A stretch of DNA of 56,852 nucleotides from Streptomyces sp. DH12 (GCF_020873895.1 NZ_JAHWGT010000043.1:1-56852), one strand, 5' to 3'. Positions 15,335-24,473 are shown, counted from the first letter of the stretch. Program-made: numbers and translations. Notes: a model not told the origin generated them from the sequence alone.

Positions 15335-17170
15335 TCAGGGGCGGAAGCGCAGCACCTGCGGGTCGTGGTCGCTGTTCTGGTCGGCGAACTCCGCGTTGAT
15401 GTGCACGCTGTCGTAACTGAAGTGGCGGATGCCGGGGCTGGTCAGGATCTGGTCCAGCACCTGGCTGTTGCCCTGGAAGACGTACGAGTAGCGCTCGGAG
15501 CGCGGCAGGCTGGTGACGGCCGCGCGCAGGGCGCCGCCGTCGGTGAGCGCCTTGGTCGTGTCCGAGAACTCGAAGTCGTTGATGTCGCCGAGGACCACGA
15601 CGTCGGCGTCGCGCTGGACGGCGAGGACGTCCTTGACGAAGGCGTTGACGACCCGCGCCTGCTGGAGGCGCTTCACCTCGGAGGAACGGTTCGGCGGCTG
15701 GCGGTGCCCGACGATCGACTCGTCGCCGCCCTTCGAGCCGAAGTGGTTGGCCACCACGATGACGGTGCGGCCGCGGAAGGTGAACTCGCCCGCGAGCGGC
15801 TTGCGGCTGTTCTCCCAGGCGGCGTCGGCCGGGGCGATGCGGCCGGGCGAGAGGGTGAGCGCCGCCTTGCCGCGCTCCTTCACCACCCCGGTGGCCGTCG
15901 TCGCGTCGCCGCCCGCGCGGTCGGTGAAGGAGACACGGGCGGGGTTGAAGAGGAAGACCTGGCGGATGTTGCCGCCGGGCTCACCGCCGTCCTTGCCGTC
16001 CTGGGGGTCGACGGTGCGCCACGCGTACGCCGGTCCGCCGGCGGCGGCGATCGCGTCCGTGAACCGCTTCAGCGTCTCGCCGGCGGTGACGGTGCCGTCG
16101 TTCTTCGCGCCGTTGTCGTCCTGGATCTCCTCCAGGGCGAGGATGTCGGGGGAGGCGAGGTTGTCGACGACGGCCTTCGCGAGGGCGTCGAACTTCTCCT
16201 GCGGGTCGGTCGGGTCGAGGTTCTCCACGTTGTACGTGGCGACGGCCAGCTCGCTCCGGTGCTGCGGGCGGGTCCTCTCGCGCACGAGGCCGCGGTCCTG
16301 GAGGGTGCCGAGCGTCCGGGCGGTGAGGGTGTAGCCGCCGTACTGGTTGAAGTCGAGCGGGCCCTCGGTCACGCCCGCGAGGACGTCGCCGACGTTCGCG
16401 GTCGGGAAGGGCTGCTGGGCGAGCGGCACCAGCGACTGGACCTTCAGACGGCCGGTGTTCGGCGACTCGTACGAGCCGTAGACCGTGCCGCCGCGGCGGT
16501 TGGCGTTCTCGCGGGGCTTGACGGTCACCCACAGCTCGGCGTGGGCGTTGCTGGCGCCCACCACGCGCGATGAGCCGATGCGGACGTTGGTGCCCTCCAG
16601 CGACTCGTAGTAGTCCAGGGCGTAGCGGTCGGGGCGCAGCGGCAGGCCGTTGACCGAGCCGCCGGCCGCCGGGTCGCCCGCGGGCGTGTACGCGTCCGGC
16701 ACGGAGCGGGCCGTGACGGTCACGGGGGCGGGCACCGGGTTGCCGGAGGAGACGACGGTGACGGTCGGCTTCGATATCTGGGTGAGCGACTGGTTGCCGG
16801 AGTTGAGGCCGCCCGGGACGTACTCGGTGACCGTGCCCGACACCGTGACGGCGTCGCCGACGGCGACGGTCGGCTTCGAGCTGGTGAAGACGAAGACACC
16901 CTCGCTGGTCGCCGCGTCCCCGTCGCCTCCCGGGTCCTGGAACCAGAAGCCGCGCGAGCCGTGGTCCCGGACGCCCGTGACGACGCCGGGGACGTCCGTG
17001 ACGCGCTGCCCGACGAGCGGGGAGACGCGGGTGGAGCCCTGGACGTCGTGGATGCGGACGGTGTCGGTCGTGTCCGCCGCCGACGTGGAGGCGCCGGCGA
17101 GCAGGCCGCCGGCCAGGGCGGCGGTGACGACGGCGGAGACGGCCGCGGTTCTCGGCAGGGAGGAAGCCAT
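15335..17170 (-). CDS. Secreted ExeM/NucH-like endonuclease (EEP family)
   Basis: 611 residues. Signal peptide 1-32 (MASSLPRTAAVSAVVTAALA, then STSAA). Residues ~35-300 form an OB-like N-terminal region (RIHDVQGSTRVSPLVGQRVT, then GVRDHGSRGFWFQDPGGDGD). The catalytic endonuclease/exonuclease/phosphatase domain follows, with LATYNVENLDP, LALEEIQDDNG, NHFGSKGGD, LGDINDFEF and NSDHDPQVL motifs that bind metal and the phosphodiester. It would degrade extracellular DNA for phosphate or nutrients. The PhoX-like gene nearby fits phosphate scavenging. Confidence 0.9.
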   Translation of the reverse strand: MASSLPRTAAVSAVVTAALAGGLLAGASTSAADTTDTVRIHDVQGSTRVSPLVGQRVTDVPGVVTGVRDHGSRGFWFQDPGGDGDAATSEGVFVFTSSKPTVAVGDAVTVSGTVTEYVPGGLNSGNQSLTQISKPTVTVVSSGNPVPAPVTVTARSVPDAYTPAGDPAAGGSVNGLPLRPDRYALDYYESLEGTNVRIGSSRVVGASNAHAELWVTVKPRENANRRGGTVYGSYESPNTGRLKVQSLVPLAQQPFPTANVGDVLAGVTEGPLDFNQYGGYTLTARTLGTLQDRGLVRERTRPQHRSELAVATYNVENLDPTDPQEKFDALAKAVVDNLASPDILALEEIQDDNGAKNDGTVTAGETLKRFTDAIAAAGGPAYAWRTVDPQDGKDGGEPGGNIRQVFLFNPARVSFTDRAGGDATTATGVVKERGKAALTLSPGRIAPADAAWENSRKPLAGEFTFRGRTVIVVANHFGSKGGDESIVGHRQPPNRSSEVKRLQQARVVNAFVKDVLAVQRDADVVVLGDINDFEFSDTTKALTDGGALRAAVTSLPRSERYSYVFQGNSQVLDQILTSPGIRHFSYDSVHINAEFADQNSDHDPQVLRFRP

Positions 17171-17402
17171 GGAGGGACTCCAAGGGGTGGTGGGAGGTGA
17201 GGGTGCGTGGAGTGGCCGGAAACCAAGGGGTGGCCGCTCTACGCGCGTCAATCTGTGCGGAGGGCGGGGTCGTTGTCAAGGGGTTCCGGGTGGAGGCCGT
17301 CTGACAGGTTCATGAACGCCGGACATGCCCCCGAATGCGTCTACGCTGGGGGCGGCTTGAGCCCGGACCGCCGCCGACGCACGTCCCGAGGAGTAACCGC
17401 TG

Positions 17403-18884
17403 ATGCCCGTAGACCGCCCGACCCTGCCGCCGGTGCGCCTCCGACCGGACGCCGAACTGGCGCGGGCCGCGCTGGCCGCGCCGCTGCTGGCGCGCGCCGT
17501 GCGGCTCGCCCGCTGGGCCGGTCCGCAGACCCGGGTCGGCGCGGGCGGCGAACTCGTGGACGCCCAGCTGGGCGACGCCGCCGAGGCGCTGGGGCTGCCC
17601 CGGGACGAGGAGGGCGAGGCGTACGCGAGCGAGGCGTGGCGGGTCGCCGTCGACACCGGGCTGGTGGAGGTCCACGACCCCGCGGACGGCGGGGACCGAG
17701 CGGACGGCGGGGACGGCGGGGACGCCACGGGTACGGCCGGGCCGGGCGAGGCCCTGCCGCTGGTGACCCGCGGCGGCCCGCAGGACGTCCTCGCCCTCTG
17801 GCTGGACGGCCTGGAGACCGTCTTCGCCGACGCCGCCGCGCCCGTCCTGGACGACGTCGACGCGCTCGTCGGCGCGGACGGCACCCTCGACTTCGAGGCG
17901 CTGGACTGGGACCCGGAGGCGGAGGCCGCGTTCCTCGACGGGGTCCTCGCCAACCTCTACGCGCTGACCGTCGCCGAGCACGGGGCCGCCGACGGGCCCG
18001 TGCCGCTGCCGGCGCTCGCCGCCTCCGTCATCGTCCCCGAGGACATGGGCGAGCCGACGGACGACGTGCTGGAGCAGGTGTCCGAGGCGATGATGCGGCT
18101 CGACGACCAGTTCCGGGTGCTGGAGCCGATGGGCCTGGTCGAGTACCGCCCCGTCGACGAGGACCTGATGACGGAGGAGGGCGCCGACGAGCCAGCGCCC
18201 GCCGATCTCGACGAGGAGGACGTCGCCCGCTACGGGATGGTGCGGCTCACCCCGCTCGGCCTGTACGGCGTCCGCAGCCGCCTGCTGGAGGCGGGGGTCG
18301 CCGCGCCCGCCGTCGGTGACCTCGCCGAGCGGGGCGCCGACGAACTGCTCGGCGCCGTGGGCGGGTTCCCGCAGGCGGCGGCGCGCGCGGAGACGGAGCA
18401 GTGGCTGGCCGGCCGCGAGCCCGTCGAGGCCGCCCGCGACCTGCTCGCCGCGGCCCGGGGCGCCGACGCGGGCTCCCCGCTGCGGCGCCTGCACTGCCAG
18501 CAGGCGCTCGCCCTGGTCGGCGCCGGGGCCGAACCGGCCGTACGGGAGGTCCTCGACGACCCGCAGCTCGGCGGGCTCGCCCGGGTGTGGCTGGCCGAGC
18601 GGGGCGCGGCCGACGTGCCGGCTCCGCCGGAGTCGATGATCTACTGGTTGGCCATCGACACGATCGCCGCCCAACTGGACGCGGACGGCGACCTGGACGA
18701 GCTCCAGGACCTCGTCGAGGGGCTGACCGGCCGGCACAGCGGCTTCTTCGACGAGGCGTGGCGCGTCGAGCACCCCTCGACGCCCGAGGTGCTGGAGGCG
18801 ATGGGGCGCCTGCACCGCGACCGGCAGCTCGCCAAGGACGCCCGCAAGGCGGCCTTCAAGGCCCGCTCGCGCGCCGGTTCCTGA
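17403..18884 (+). CDS. Conserved Streptomyces protein of unknown function
   Basis: 493 residues, ATG preceded by CGAGGAG. It is soluble, acidic and Ala/Leu/Asp-rich with no signal peptide. Residues ~95-115 are a low-complexity Asp/Gly run (DPADGGDRADGGDGGDATG). The middle third (EDMGEPTDDVLEQVSEAMMRLDDQFRVLEPMGLVEYRP) resembles a winged-helix segment, and the C-terminal third looks like helical repeats (RRLHCQQALALVGAGAEPAV, then EVLDDPQLGGLARVWLAE). I know homologues annotated only as hypothetical. It is monocistronic, ending at a strong terminator. Confidence 0.75.
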   Translation: MPVDRPTLPPVRLRPDAELARAALAAPLLARAVRLARWAGPQTRVGAGGELVDAQLGDAAEALGLPRDEEGEAYASEAWRVAVDTGLVEVHDPADGGDRADGGDGGDATGTAGPGEALPLVTRGGPQDVLALWLDGLETVFADAAAPVLDDVDALVGADGTLDFEALDWDPEAEAAFLDGVLANLYALTVAEHGAADGPVPLPALAASVIVPEDMGEPTDDVLEQVSEAMMRLDDQFRVLEPMGLVEYRPVDEDLMTEEGADEPAPADLDEEDVARYGMVRLTPLGLYGVRSRLLEAGVAAPAVGDLAERGADELLGAVGGFPQAAARAETEQWLAGREPVEAARDLLAAARGADAGSPLRRLHCQQALALVGAGAEPAVREVLDDPQLGGLARVWLAERGAADVPAPPESMIYWLAIDTIAAQLDADGDLDELQDLVEGLTGRHSGFFDEAWRVEHPSTPEVLEAMGRLHRDRQLAKDARKAAFKARSRAGS

Positions 18885-18934
18885 CGCGCGGCGGGTCCTT
18901 CCGCGCGCTGCCGGCGGGCGGTGCGCGGTCTTGC

Positions 18935-18973
18935 CCCGCACGCCCCCGGCGCGCCGGGCCGGGGGCGTGCGGG
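18935..18973 (+). terminator. Terminator after the unknown 493-residue protein gene
   Basis: 16-bp arms CCCGCACGCCCCCGGC and its complement with a 7-nt loop, 50 bp after the stop. Confidence 0.85.
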
Positions 18974-19094
18974 CGCGGGCCGGTCGGGGGTGTCCGGCCA
19001 CGCGGCCGACCGGGGCGGGACACGCGGCGTTCAGCGCCCGTTCGGACGCGGGCGTGAGCGTGGGGCGTCACCAGCCGCCCACCAGGGAGAACCC

Positions 19095-20480
19095 ATGTCG
19101 CTCACCCGCAGGGAGTTCGCCGCCACCGGCACGGCCCTCGCCCTCACCGGCAGCGTCGGCGCCCTCGCCACCGCGCCGGGTGCCGTCGCCGCCCCCCACC
19201 AGGCGGGCGGCCGCGGGTACGGTCCGCTGCTCGACGACCCGGCCGGGCTGCTCGCCCTCCCCGCCGGCTTCTCCTACCGGGTCCTCACCCACGCCGGCAT
19301 CACCCGCCTGGAGACCGGCGAGCCCACCCCCGACCGCCACGACGGCACGGCCGCCTTCCCCGGCCCCCGGGGCGTCACCCTCCTGGTCAACAACCACGAG
19401 CTGAAGGGCCCCCGCGCCCGGTGGGAGCACCCGGTCCCGCTCACCGACGGGCTGGTCTACGACCCGGCCGCGGCCGGCGGCTGCACCGTGGTGGAGGTGC
19501 GCCGTGACGGCCGCACCGCCGAGTGGGTGGGCATCGCCGGCACGTCCACCAACTGCGCCGGCGGCGCCACGCCGTGGGGCACCTGGCTCACCTGCGAGGA
19601 GAACTCCGACCGGGCCGGCGAGAACGGCATGACCCGCGACCACGGCTACGTCTTCGAGGTCGACCCCGTCGACCGGCGCGCCAACCGGGACCCGCGCCCG
19701 GTGAAGGCGTTCGGGCGCTTCGACCACGAGGCGGTGGTCGTCGACCCGCGGCGCGGCCACGCCTACCTGACCGAGGACGCCTCCGGCCCCAACGGGCTCT
19801 TCTACCGGTGGGTGCCCCCGCACGGCTTCCGGCACGGCCGCGGCCGGCTGCGCACCCTCGCCGACGACGCCGGGGTGCTCCAGGCGCCGCGCTGCTTCGA
19901 CTCCGGCGGCCGGTTCGTCGACGACCTGTCGCGCGCCACGCGGACCGGCACCGTCCTCGGCGTCGACTGGGTGGACGTGCCCGACCGGGACGCCTCGTCC
20001 GTCCCGGTGCGCGAGCAGTTCGGCGAGGACGCCGTCACGCGGGGCCGGAAGCTGGAGGGCATGTGGTGGGCGGACGGCGGCGCCTACCTCGTCTCCTCGT
20101 ACGCCCGCGCCGAGAGCCCCGGCACCCCGCACGACGGGCAGGTGTGGTTCTACGACCCCCGGCGCCGCACCCTCACCCTCAAGGTGCTCCTCGGAGTCAA
20201 CGCCGACCCGGGCGCGGACGGCGCCCTCGACGGCCCCGACAACATCACCGTCTCCCCGTACGGCGGCCTGGTCGTCGCCGAGGACGGCGCGGGGGTCCAG
20301 CACCTCTTCGGCGCGACGGACTCCGGGCGCACCTACCCGATCGCCCGCAACGACCTCAACGACTCGGAGTTCGCCGGTGTCGTCTTCTCGCCGGACGGCG
20401 GGACGCTGTACGCCTGCATCCAACGGCCCGGGATCCTCCTCGCCGTCACCGGACCCTGGCACCGGGCGCCGCGCCGCTGA
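19095..20480 (+). CDS. Tat-exported PhoX-like (DUF839) protein
   Basis: 461 residues. Tat signal SLTRREFAATGTALALTG at the N-terminus. The remainder matches the DUF839/PhoX fold, with LVNNHELKGPR, GTSTNCAGGATPWGTWLTCEEN, GRFDHEAVVVDP and DNITVSPYGGLVVAEDG motifs that supply calcium and iron ligands in PhoX alkaline phosphatases. The conserved cysteine (TNCAGG) that ligates iron in PhoX is present. It is shorter than typical PhoX, so true phosphatase activity is likely but unproven. Ribosome site AGGGAGA. Confidence 0.85.
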   Translation: MSLTRREFAATGTALALTGSVGALATAPGAVAAPHQAGGRGYGPLLDDPAGLLALPAGFSYRVLTHAGITRLETGEPTPDRHDGTAAFPGPRGVTLLVNNHELKGPRARWEHPVPLTDGLVYDPAAAGGCTVVEVRRDGRTAEWVGIAGTSTNCAGGATPWGTWLTCEENSDRAGENGMTRDHGYVFEVDPVDRRANRDPRPVKAFGRFDHEAVVVDPRRGHAYLTEDASGPNGLFYRWVPPHGFRHGRGRLRTLADDAGVLQAPRCFDSGGRFVDDLSRATRTGTVLGVDWVDVPDRDASSVPVREQFGEDAVTRGRKLEGMWWADGGAYLVSSYARAESPGTPHDGQVWFYDPRRRTLTLKVLLGVNADPGADGALDGPDNITVSPYGGLVVAEDGAGVQHLFGATDSGRTYPIARNDLNDSEFAGVVFSPDGGTLYACIQRPGILLAVTGPWHRAPRR

Positions 20481-20563
20481 GCCCGGCGGCGGGGGAGCCG
20501 GCGGACGGGCCGGCCGGCTCCGGCCGGGCCCCCCGGCCCGGTCGGGTGCCCGGCCCGGTCCGG

Positions 20564-20602
20564 GCGCGGGCGGCCCCGGCGGATCCCCGCGGCCGCCCGC
20601 GC
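20564..20602. terminator. Hairpin between convergent PhoX-like and TerD genes
   Basis: 12-bp arms GCGCGGGCGGCC and its complement, 15-nt loop, ending just before the TerD stop. It probably works in both directions. Confidence 0.55.
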
Positions 20603-20609
20603 CGGGCGG

Positions 20610-21803
20610 CTACAGCGCCGCCGCCGCCGGCTTCACCATGCCGCGGACCGTGCGGGACTTCACGAACTCGCCCATCGCGGTCATCTCCCACTCGCCGGAG
20701 AACTGCCGGATCAGCTTGCACATGAGCACGCCCGTCTGCGGCTCGGCGCCCGTCAGGTCGAAGCGGACCAGCTCCTCGCCGGTCGTGCCGTCCAGGAGCC
20801 GGCAGTACGCCTTGGCGACCTCGGTGAACTTCTGGCCGGAGAAGGAGTTCACCGTGAAGACCAGGCCGGTCGCGTCGGCGGGCAGCCGGCCCAGGTCGAC
20901 GGTGATGACCTCGTCGTCGCCCGCGCCCTCGCCCGTGAGGTTGTCGCCGGAGTGGCGGATCGAGCCGCCCAGGATGGTCAGCTTGCCGAAGTAGCAGCTG
21001 TCCAGGTGGTTGCGCTGCGGGCCGTAGGCGATGACGGAGGCGTCCAGGTCGATGTCCTTGCCGCGGAAGGCGGGCTCCCAGCCCAGGCCCATCTTCACCT
21101 GCGACAGCAGCGGACGGCCGCCCTTGACCAGGGAGACCGTCTCGTTCTTCCGGAGGCTGACCCGTCCCTTGTCGAGGTTGACCTTGCCGGGCGCCGCGGG
21201 AGGGGCGGGGGGCGCCGGGGGAGCGGCGGCCGCCGGCGCGGGGGCGGCGGGGGGCGACGCCTGAGGAGCCGGGGCGGGGGCCGGCGTCGGGGTCGGGGGC
21301 GTCTCCTCGACCGTCACGCCGAAGTCCGTGGCGATGCCGGCGAGCCCGTTCGCGTACCCTTGGCCCACCGCGCGGGCCTTCCAGGCGTCGCCCCGCCGGT
21401 ACACCTCGATGACGACGAGCGCCGTCTCGGAGCCGAGCCGGGGCGGGGTGAACGTCGCGAGGACCGCGCCGGTGGCGGCGTCCCGGATGGTCGCGGTGGG
21501 CTCGGTGCCCTCGAACGTCCGGCCCGCGGCGTCCGGGCTGGCCGTGACCACGATCCGGTCGACGTCCGCGGGCACCGCCGCCGTGTCGACGGTGATCGCG
21601 TCGGGCGCGGAGCCACCGCCGGACCGGTAGGTGACGCCGGGGCCCGACGGCTGGTTGTAGAAGATGAAGTCGTCGTCGGAGCGCACCTTGCCGTGGGCGG
21701 TGAGCAGCAGGCCCGATACGTCCAGCCGCACGGGGGCGGTGACGTCCACCGCCACGCGCGGTGCGGACAGGGGGATGTTCGAGCCGGGGGTCATAGCTGT
21801 CAT
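20610..21803 (-). CDS. Double TerD-domain protein
   Basis: 397 residues with two TerD domains. The N-terminal one (about 1-160) shows GLLLTAHGKVRSDDDFIFYNQP and VVIEVYRRGDAWKARAVGQGYANGL. The C-terminal one (about 205-390) has LGWEP, DLDASVIAYGP and EVAKAYCRLLD. They are joined by a ~45-residue Pro/Ala linker. TerD proteins bind calcium and occur in tellurite and stress response loci. Streptomyces carry many, often unlinked to a full ter operon, as here. Two ATGs 9 bp apart are possible starts. Confidence 0.88.
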   Translation of the reverse strand: MTAMTPGSNIPLSAPRVAVDVTAPVRLDVSGLLLTAHGKVRSDDDFIFYNQPSGPGVTYRSGGGSAPDAITVDTAAVPADVDRIVVTASPDAAGRTFEGTEPTATIRDAATGAVLATFTPPRLGSETALVVIEVYRRGDAWKARAVGQGYANGLAGIATDFGVTVEETPPTPTPAPAPAPQASPPAAPAPAAAAPPAPPAPPAAPGKVNLDKGRVSLRKNETVSLVKGGRPLLSQVKMGLGWEPAFRGKDIDLDASVIAYGPQRNHLDSCYFGKLTILGGSIRHSGDNLTGEGAGDDEVITVDLGRLPADATGLVFTVNSFSGQKFTEVAKAYCRLLDGTTGEELVRFDLTGAEPQTGVLMCKLIRQFSGEWEMTAMGEFVKSRTVRGMVKPAAAAL

Positions 21804-21839
21804 GACTGACGTAACGAGCGACTCCGCTTTACCGTTCCC

Positions 21840-22070
21840 TTACCTTCGGCCACCCCGGTTACGGGGGTGGTCCCGGGCAGTCCGCTCGTTGCCGTGGCGG
21901 TAGGCCCCGGTCCAGCGGGCCATCACGAGCTGCGGGTCGCCGGCGGCGGTCTCGGCGAGGAACTTCTCGGCGCGGCCGCCCCTGAGGGTTCCCGCGGCGC
22001 GGCCCCGGTGCGCGATCTCCACGGTGCCGTCCGCGTGCCGTGCGTAGCCGAAGCCCTGAGGTCGTGGCAT
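21840..22070 (-). CDS. Small conserved basic protein
   Basis: 76 residues, beginning MPRPQGFGYARHADGTVEI and ending with a basic tail (YRHGNERTARDHPRNRGGRR). I recall this short family from many Streptomyces genomes, always uncharacterised. The compact N-terminal part looks like a small beta-rich fold. It is divergent from the AraC-type regulator with only 68 bp between starts. Confidence 0.65.
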   Translation of the reverse strand: MPRPQGFGYARHADGTVEIAHRGRAAGTLRGGRAEKFLAETAAGDPQLVMARWTGAYRHGNERTARDHPRNRGGRR

Positions 22071-22138
22071 GCCCCCATGATCGTGCAGGGGGTGGCCGGG
22101 CGGCACCCGGTTTTCCCGGGCGCCTATCCTTCGACGGC

Positions 22139-23128
22139 GTGAGCGCAGGCACCGTTTTTCGCACGGGGGACGTGGAGGAGGCGCGCCGGGAGATCGGGGC
22201 GCGCTTCTACGCCACCTTCATCGACGTCATCGAGGAGCAGGGGCGGCGCTTCTCGGCGTGCTTCGACACGGTCCGCCTGGGGGCGCTGGTCGTCGGGGAC
22301 ATGCGGTGCGGCGCCGACGTCCGGCTGCGCTTCGGCGAACTCGGCGCGTACCACGTGAACGTGCCGCTCAGCGGGCGGCTGGAGGTCCGGCAGGGCGGCG
22401 GGCGGGTGGTGACGGCGACGCCCGCGTCCGGCACGGTGCTCGACCCGTGCGGGAGCGTGGTCGTCGAGCGCTGGGCGGGGGACTGCCGGGTGATCGCCGT
22501 CAAGGCGGACACGGCCGCGCTGCGGTGGCGGCTGGAGGAGCTGCTGGGTCGCACCCCGCCGCGCGGACTCGTGCTGCGGCCGGCACTCGACCTGACGAGC
22601 GGGGCGGGGCGCGACTGGGCGGAGCTCGTACGCCGGTTGGCCCGCGAGGCCGCCGACCCCACCGGGCTGGCCCAGCACCCGCTGGTCGCCGCGCCCCTGC
22701 AGGACGCGCTGCTCTCGGGGCTGCTGCTGGCGGCGGACCACCCCTACCGCGACGAGCTCGACGAGCCGGGCCGCACCCTGCGCCCGACACCGGTCAAACG
22801 GGTCATGGACGCGGTGCGGGAGCGGCCCGAACACCCCTTCACCGCCACGGAACTGGCCGGCCTCGCGCGCGTGAGCACCCGCAGGCTCCAGGAGTCCTTC
22901 CGCACGCACGTGGGGACGACCCCGATGGGGTACGTCCGGGACGTGCGGCTGGCGCGGGTCCGCGACGAGCTGCGCTGCGCCGAGCCGGACAGCGGGCTGA
23001 CGGTCAGCGAGGTCGCCTGGCGCTGGGGCTTCACGCACCTGGGGCGGTTCGCGGCCCGGTACCGGGAGCGCTTCGGGGAGGCTCCCTCGCAGACCCTGCA
23101 CGCCCCGCCGCCCGGCGGTCCGCGGTGA
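22139..23128 (+). CDS. AraC-family transcriptional regulator
   Basis: 329 residues, GTG start. The N-terminal cupin-like sensor domain of the AraC_binding_2 type spans about 1-190 (VRLGALVVGDMRCGADVRLR, then AYHVNVPLSGRLEVRQGGG). The C-terminal double helix-turn-helix spans about 225-325 (FTATELAGLARVSTRRLQES, then SEVAWRWGFTHLGRFAARYR). The effector is unknown. It could act on its divergent neighbour or on the uronate genes beginning 400 bp downstream, but no site supports either. Confidence 0.88.
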   Translation: MSAGTVFRTGDVEEARREIGARFYATFIDVIEEQGRRFSACFDTVRLGALVVGDMRCGADVRLRFGELGAYHVNVPLSGRLEVRQGGGRVVTATPASGTVLDPCGSVVVERWAGDCRVIAVKADTAALRWRLEELLGRTPPRGLVLRPALDLTSGAGRDWAELVRRLAREAADPTGLAQHPLVAAPLQDALLSGLLLAADHPYRDELDEPGRTLRPTPVKRVMDAVRERPEHPFTATELAGLARVSTRRLQESFRTHVGTTPMGYVRDVRLARVRDELRCAEPDSGLTVSEVAWRWGFTHLGRFAARYRERFGEAPSQTLHAPPPGGPR

Positions 23129-23506
23129 GGGGCCGGCGGGGGCCGCGCCGTCCTCGGGTGCGCCGCGCAACGCGGACAGCGGGCCGCGCTCAGTGGATCA
23201 TTGATCGTTCGGGCGGCCCCTACTGTCGATCACGACGCGTCGACGGCGTGCCCGTCCCCCGTGGGTACGCCGCCGCGTCCGCGTCGCAGGTCCGGCCCGC
23301 ATCGCCCCCCGTGAGACCGGGCCGGACCTGCACGCCTCCCCTCCGAGGGCCCTTCCCCGCCCGGACCCGCGCCTGAGCCTCCGGCAGCCCGTCCGGCAAT
23401 CCCAGGCGGCAGCCCCGTCCGGCGGCCCCGTCCGGCGGCTCGGCGCCGTGGCCCGCCGCCGTGGCCCGCGCCGGCCGGTCGGTGCGCACCGTGCGCTGCG
23501 GCTCCT
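23129..23506. other. Convergent gap with promoter-like sequence and hairpin
   Basis: 378 bp separate the AraC gene from the udh stop. A less GC-rich block near 23190-23235 contains TTGATC and, 14 bp later, TACTGT, flanked by inverted TGATCG and CGATCA. A hairpin follows at 23286-23331. No convincing coding region was found. A short RNA from this block is possible but speculative. Confidence 0.35.
23286..23331. terminator. Hairpin between AraC gene and udh
   Basis: Perfect 13-bp arms GCAGGTCCGGCCC and its complement around a 20-nt loop. The large loop is unusual for a plain terminator. Confidence 0.5.
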
Positions 23507-24316
23507 TCAGCGCTGCCAGCGGGGCGGATCGGTGCAGAAGTGGCCGCCGAGGTGGGCGTGGTCGGGGTTCTCGTCGTCGAGGTCGCCCTGCTCGGCCAGC
23601 AGCCGCGCCGCGTGGGGCTCGGAGTCGTCCCGGGGCGCGTACCCGAGGGCGCGGGCGGGCGCGAGGTCCCACCACAACCGGGTGTTGGCGGAGGAGCCGT
23701 AGACGACCGTGTGGCCGACGTCCTCGGCGGTGAGCGCCGCGTGGAAGAGGCGGGCGGCGTCGGCCGGGCTGAGCCAGACGGAGAGCATCCGCACGGAGGT
23801 GGGCTCGGGGAAGCAGGAGCCGATGCGGACGGAGACCGTCTCCAGGCCGTGCCGGTCCCAGTACAGCTGAGCCAGGTCCTCGCCGAAGCACTTCGACAGG
23901 CCGTAGAAGGTGTCCGGGCGGTGCGGGGCGTCGACCGGGATCAGCGGGTCCCCCGCGCGCGGGCGCGGGGTGTAGCCGACGGCGTGGTTGCTGGAGGCGA
24001 AGACGATCCGGCGGACGCCCTCCTCGCGGGCGGCCTCGTAGAGGTGGTACGTGCCCTCGACGTTGGCGCGCAGGATCCGGTCGAAGGGGGCTTCCAGGGA
24101 GATGCCCGCGAGGTGGATGATCGCGTCGACGCCCCGGACCGCCTCGCGCAGTGCCGCCCGGTCGGCGAGGTCGGCGGTGACGGCGTCGGGAGCGCCCTCC
24201 ACGGGGGCGACGTCGAGCAGGCGCAGGGTGTACCCGTACGCGGGCAGCAGCTCGCGCATCAGGGTGCCGAGGCCGCCGGCGGCGCCGGTGAGCAGGACGG
24301 TGCGATCAGCGGGCAT
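23507..24316 (-). CDS. udh: Uronate dehydrogenase (galacturonate/glucuronate)
   Basis: 269 residues, short-chain dehydrogenase/epimerase fold. It has GAAGGLG (11-17) for NAD and catalytic Tyr138 and Lys142 in YGLSK. The family-specific motifs IIHLAGISLEAPFDRILRAN, FASSNHAVGY, RIGSCFPEP and RMLSVWLSPAD agree with bacterial uronate dehydrogenases such as the Agrobacterium enzyme. It oxidises D-galacturonate or D-glucuronate to the aldarolactone, the first step of the oxidative uronate route. It is divergent from kdgD, with matched promoters. GGGAG lies before the ATG. Confidence 0.9.
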   Translation of the reverse strand: MPADRTVLLTGAAGGLGTLMRELLPAYGYTLRLLDVAPVEGAPDAVTADLADRAALREAVRGVDAIIHLAGISLEAPFDRILRANVEGTYHLYEAAREEGVRRIVFASSNHAVGYTPRPRAGDPLIPVDAPHRPDTFYGLSKCFGEDLAQLYWDRHGLETVSVRIGSCFPEPTSVRMLSVWLSPADAARLFHAALTAEDVGHTVVYGSSANTRLWWDLAPARALGYAPRDDSEPHAARLLAEQGDLDDENPDHAHLGGHFCTDPPRWQR

Positions 24317-24350
24317 CGGTGGGGCTCCCTGCGGATACGTAGACATCATT

Positions 24351-24392
24351 CACAAGTGTGGAAACGCTAGTGAGCTGGCCGCACGGGGTCAA
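24351..24392 (-). promoter_or_regulatory. udh promoter with operator-like palindrome at +1
   Basis: Read on the minus strand: TTGACC (24392-24387), 17-bp spacer, TAGCGT (24369-24364), then CACACTTGTG (24360-24351), a CACA-N2-TGTG palindrome at the expected transcription start. This suits repression by a small-molecule-responsive regulator. Confidence 0.7.
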
Positions 24393-24421
24393 GGGGTGAG
24401 CCAGGCAGGGGGGTTCGAGCC

Positions 24422-24473
24422 TTGACCCGCAGCTCGACGCTGGCCTAGCGTGCAGGAAGTTCACACATATGGA
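24422..24473 (+). promoter_or_regulatory. kdgD promoter with a similar element at +1
   Basis: TTGACC (24422-24427), 18-bp spacer, TAGCGT (24446-24451), then CACATATGGA (24464-24473), which matches CACA-N2-TGTG at 8 of 10 positions. The -35 and -10 hexamers are identical to those of udh. Confidence 0.65.
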
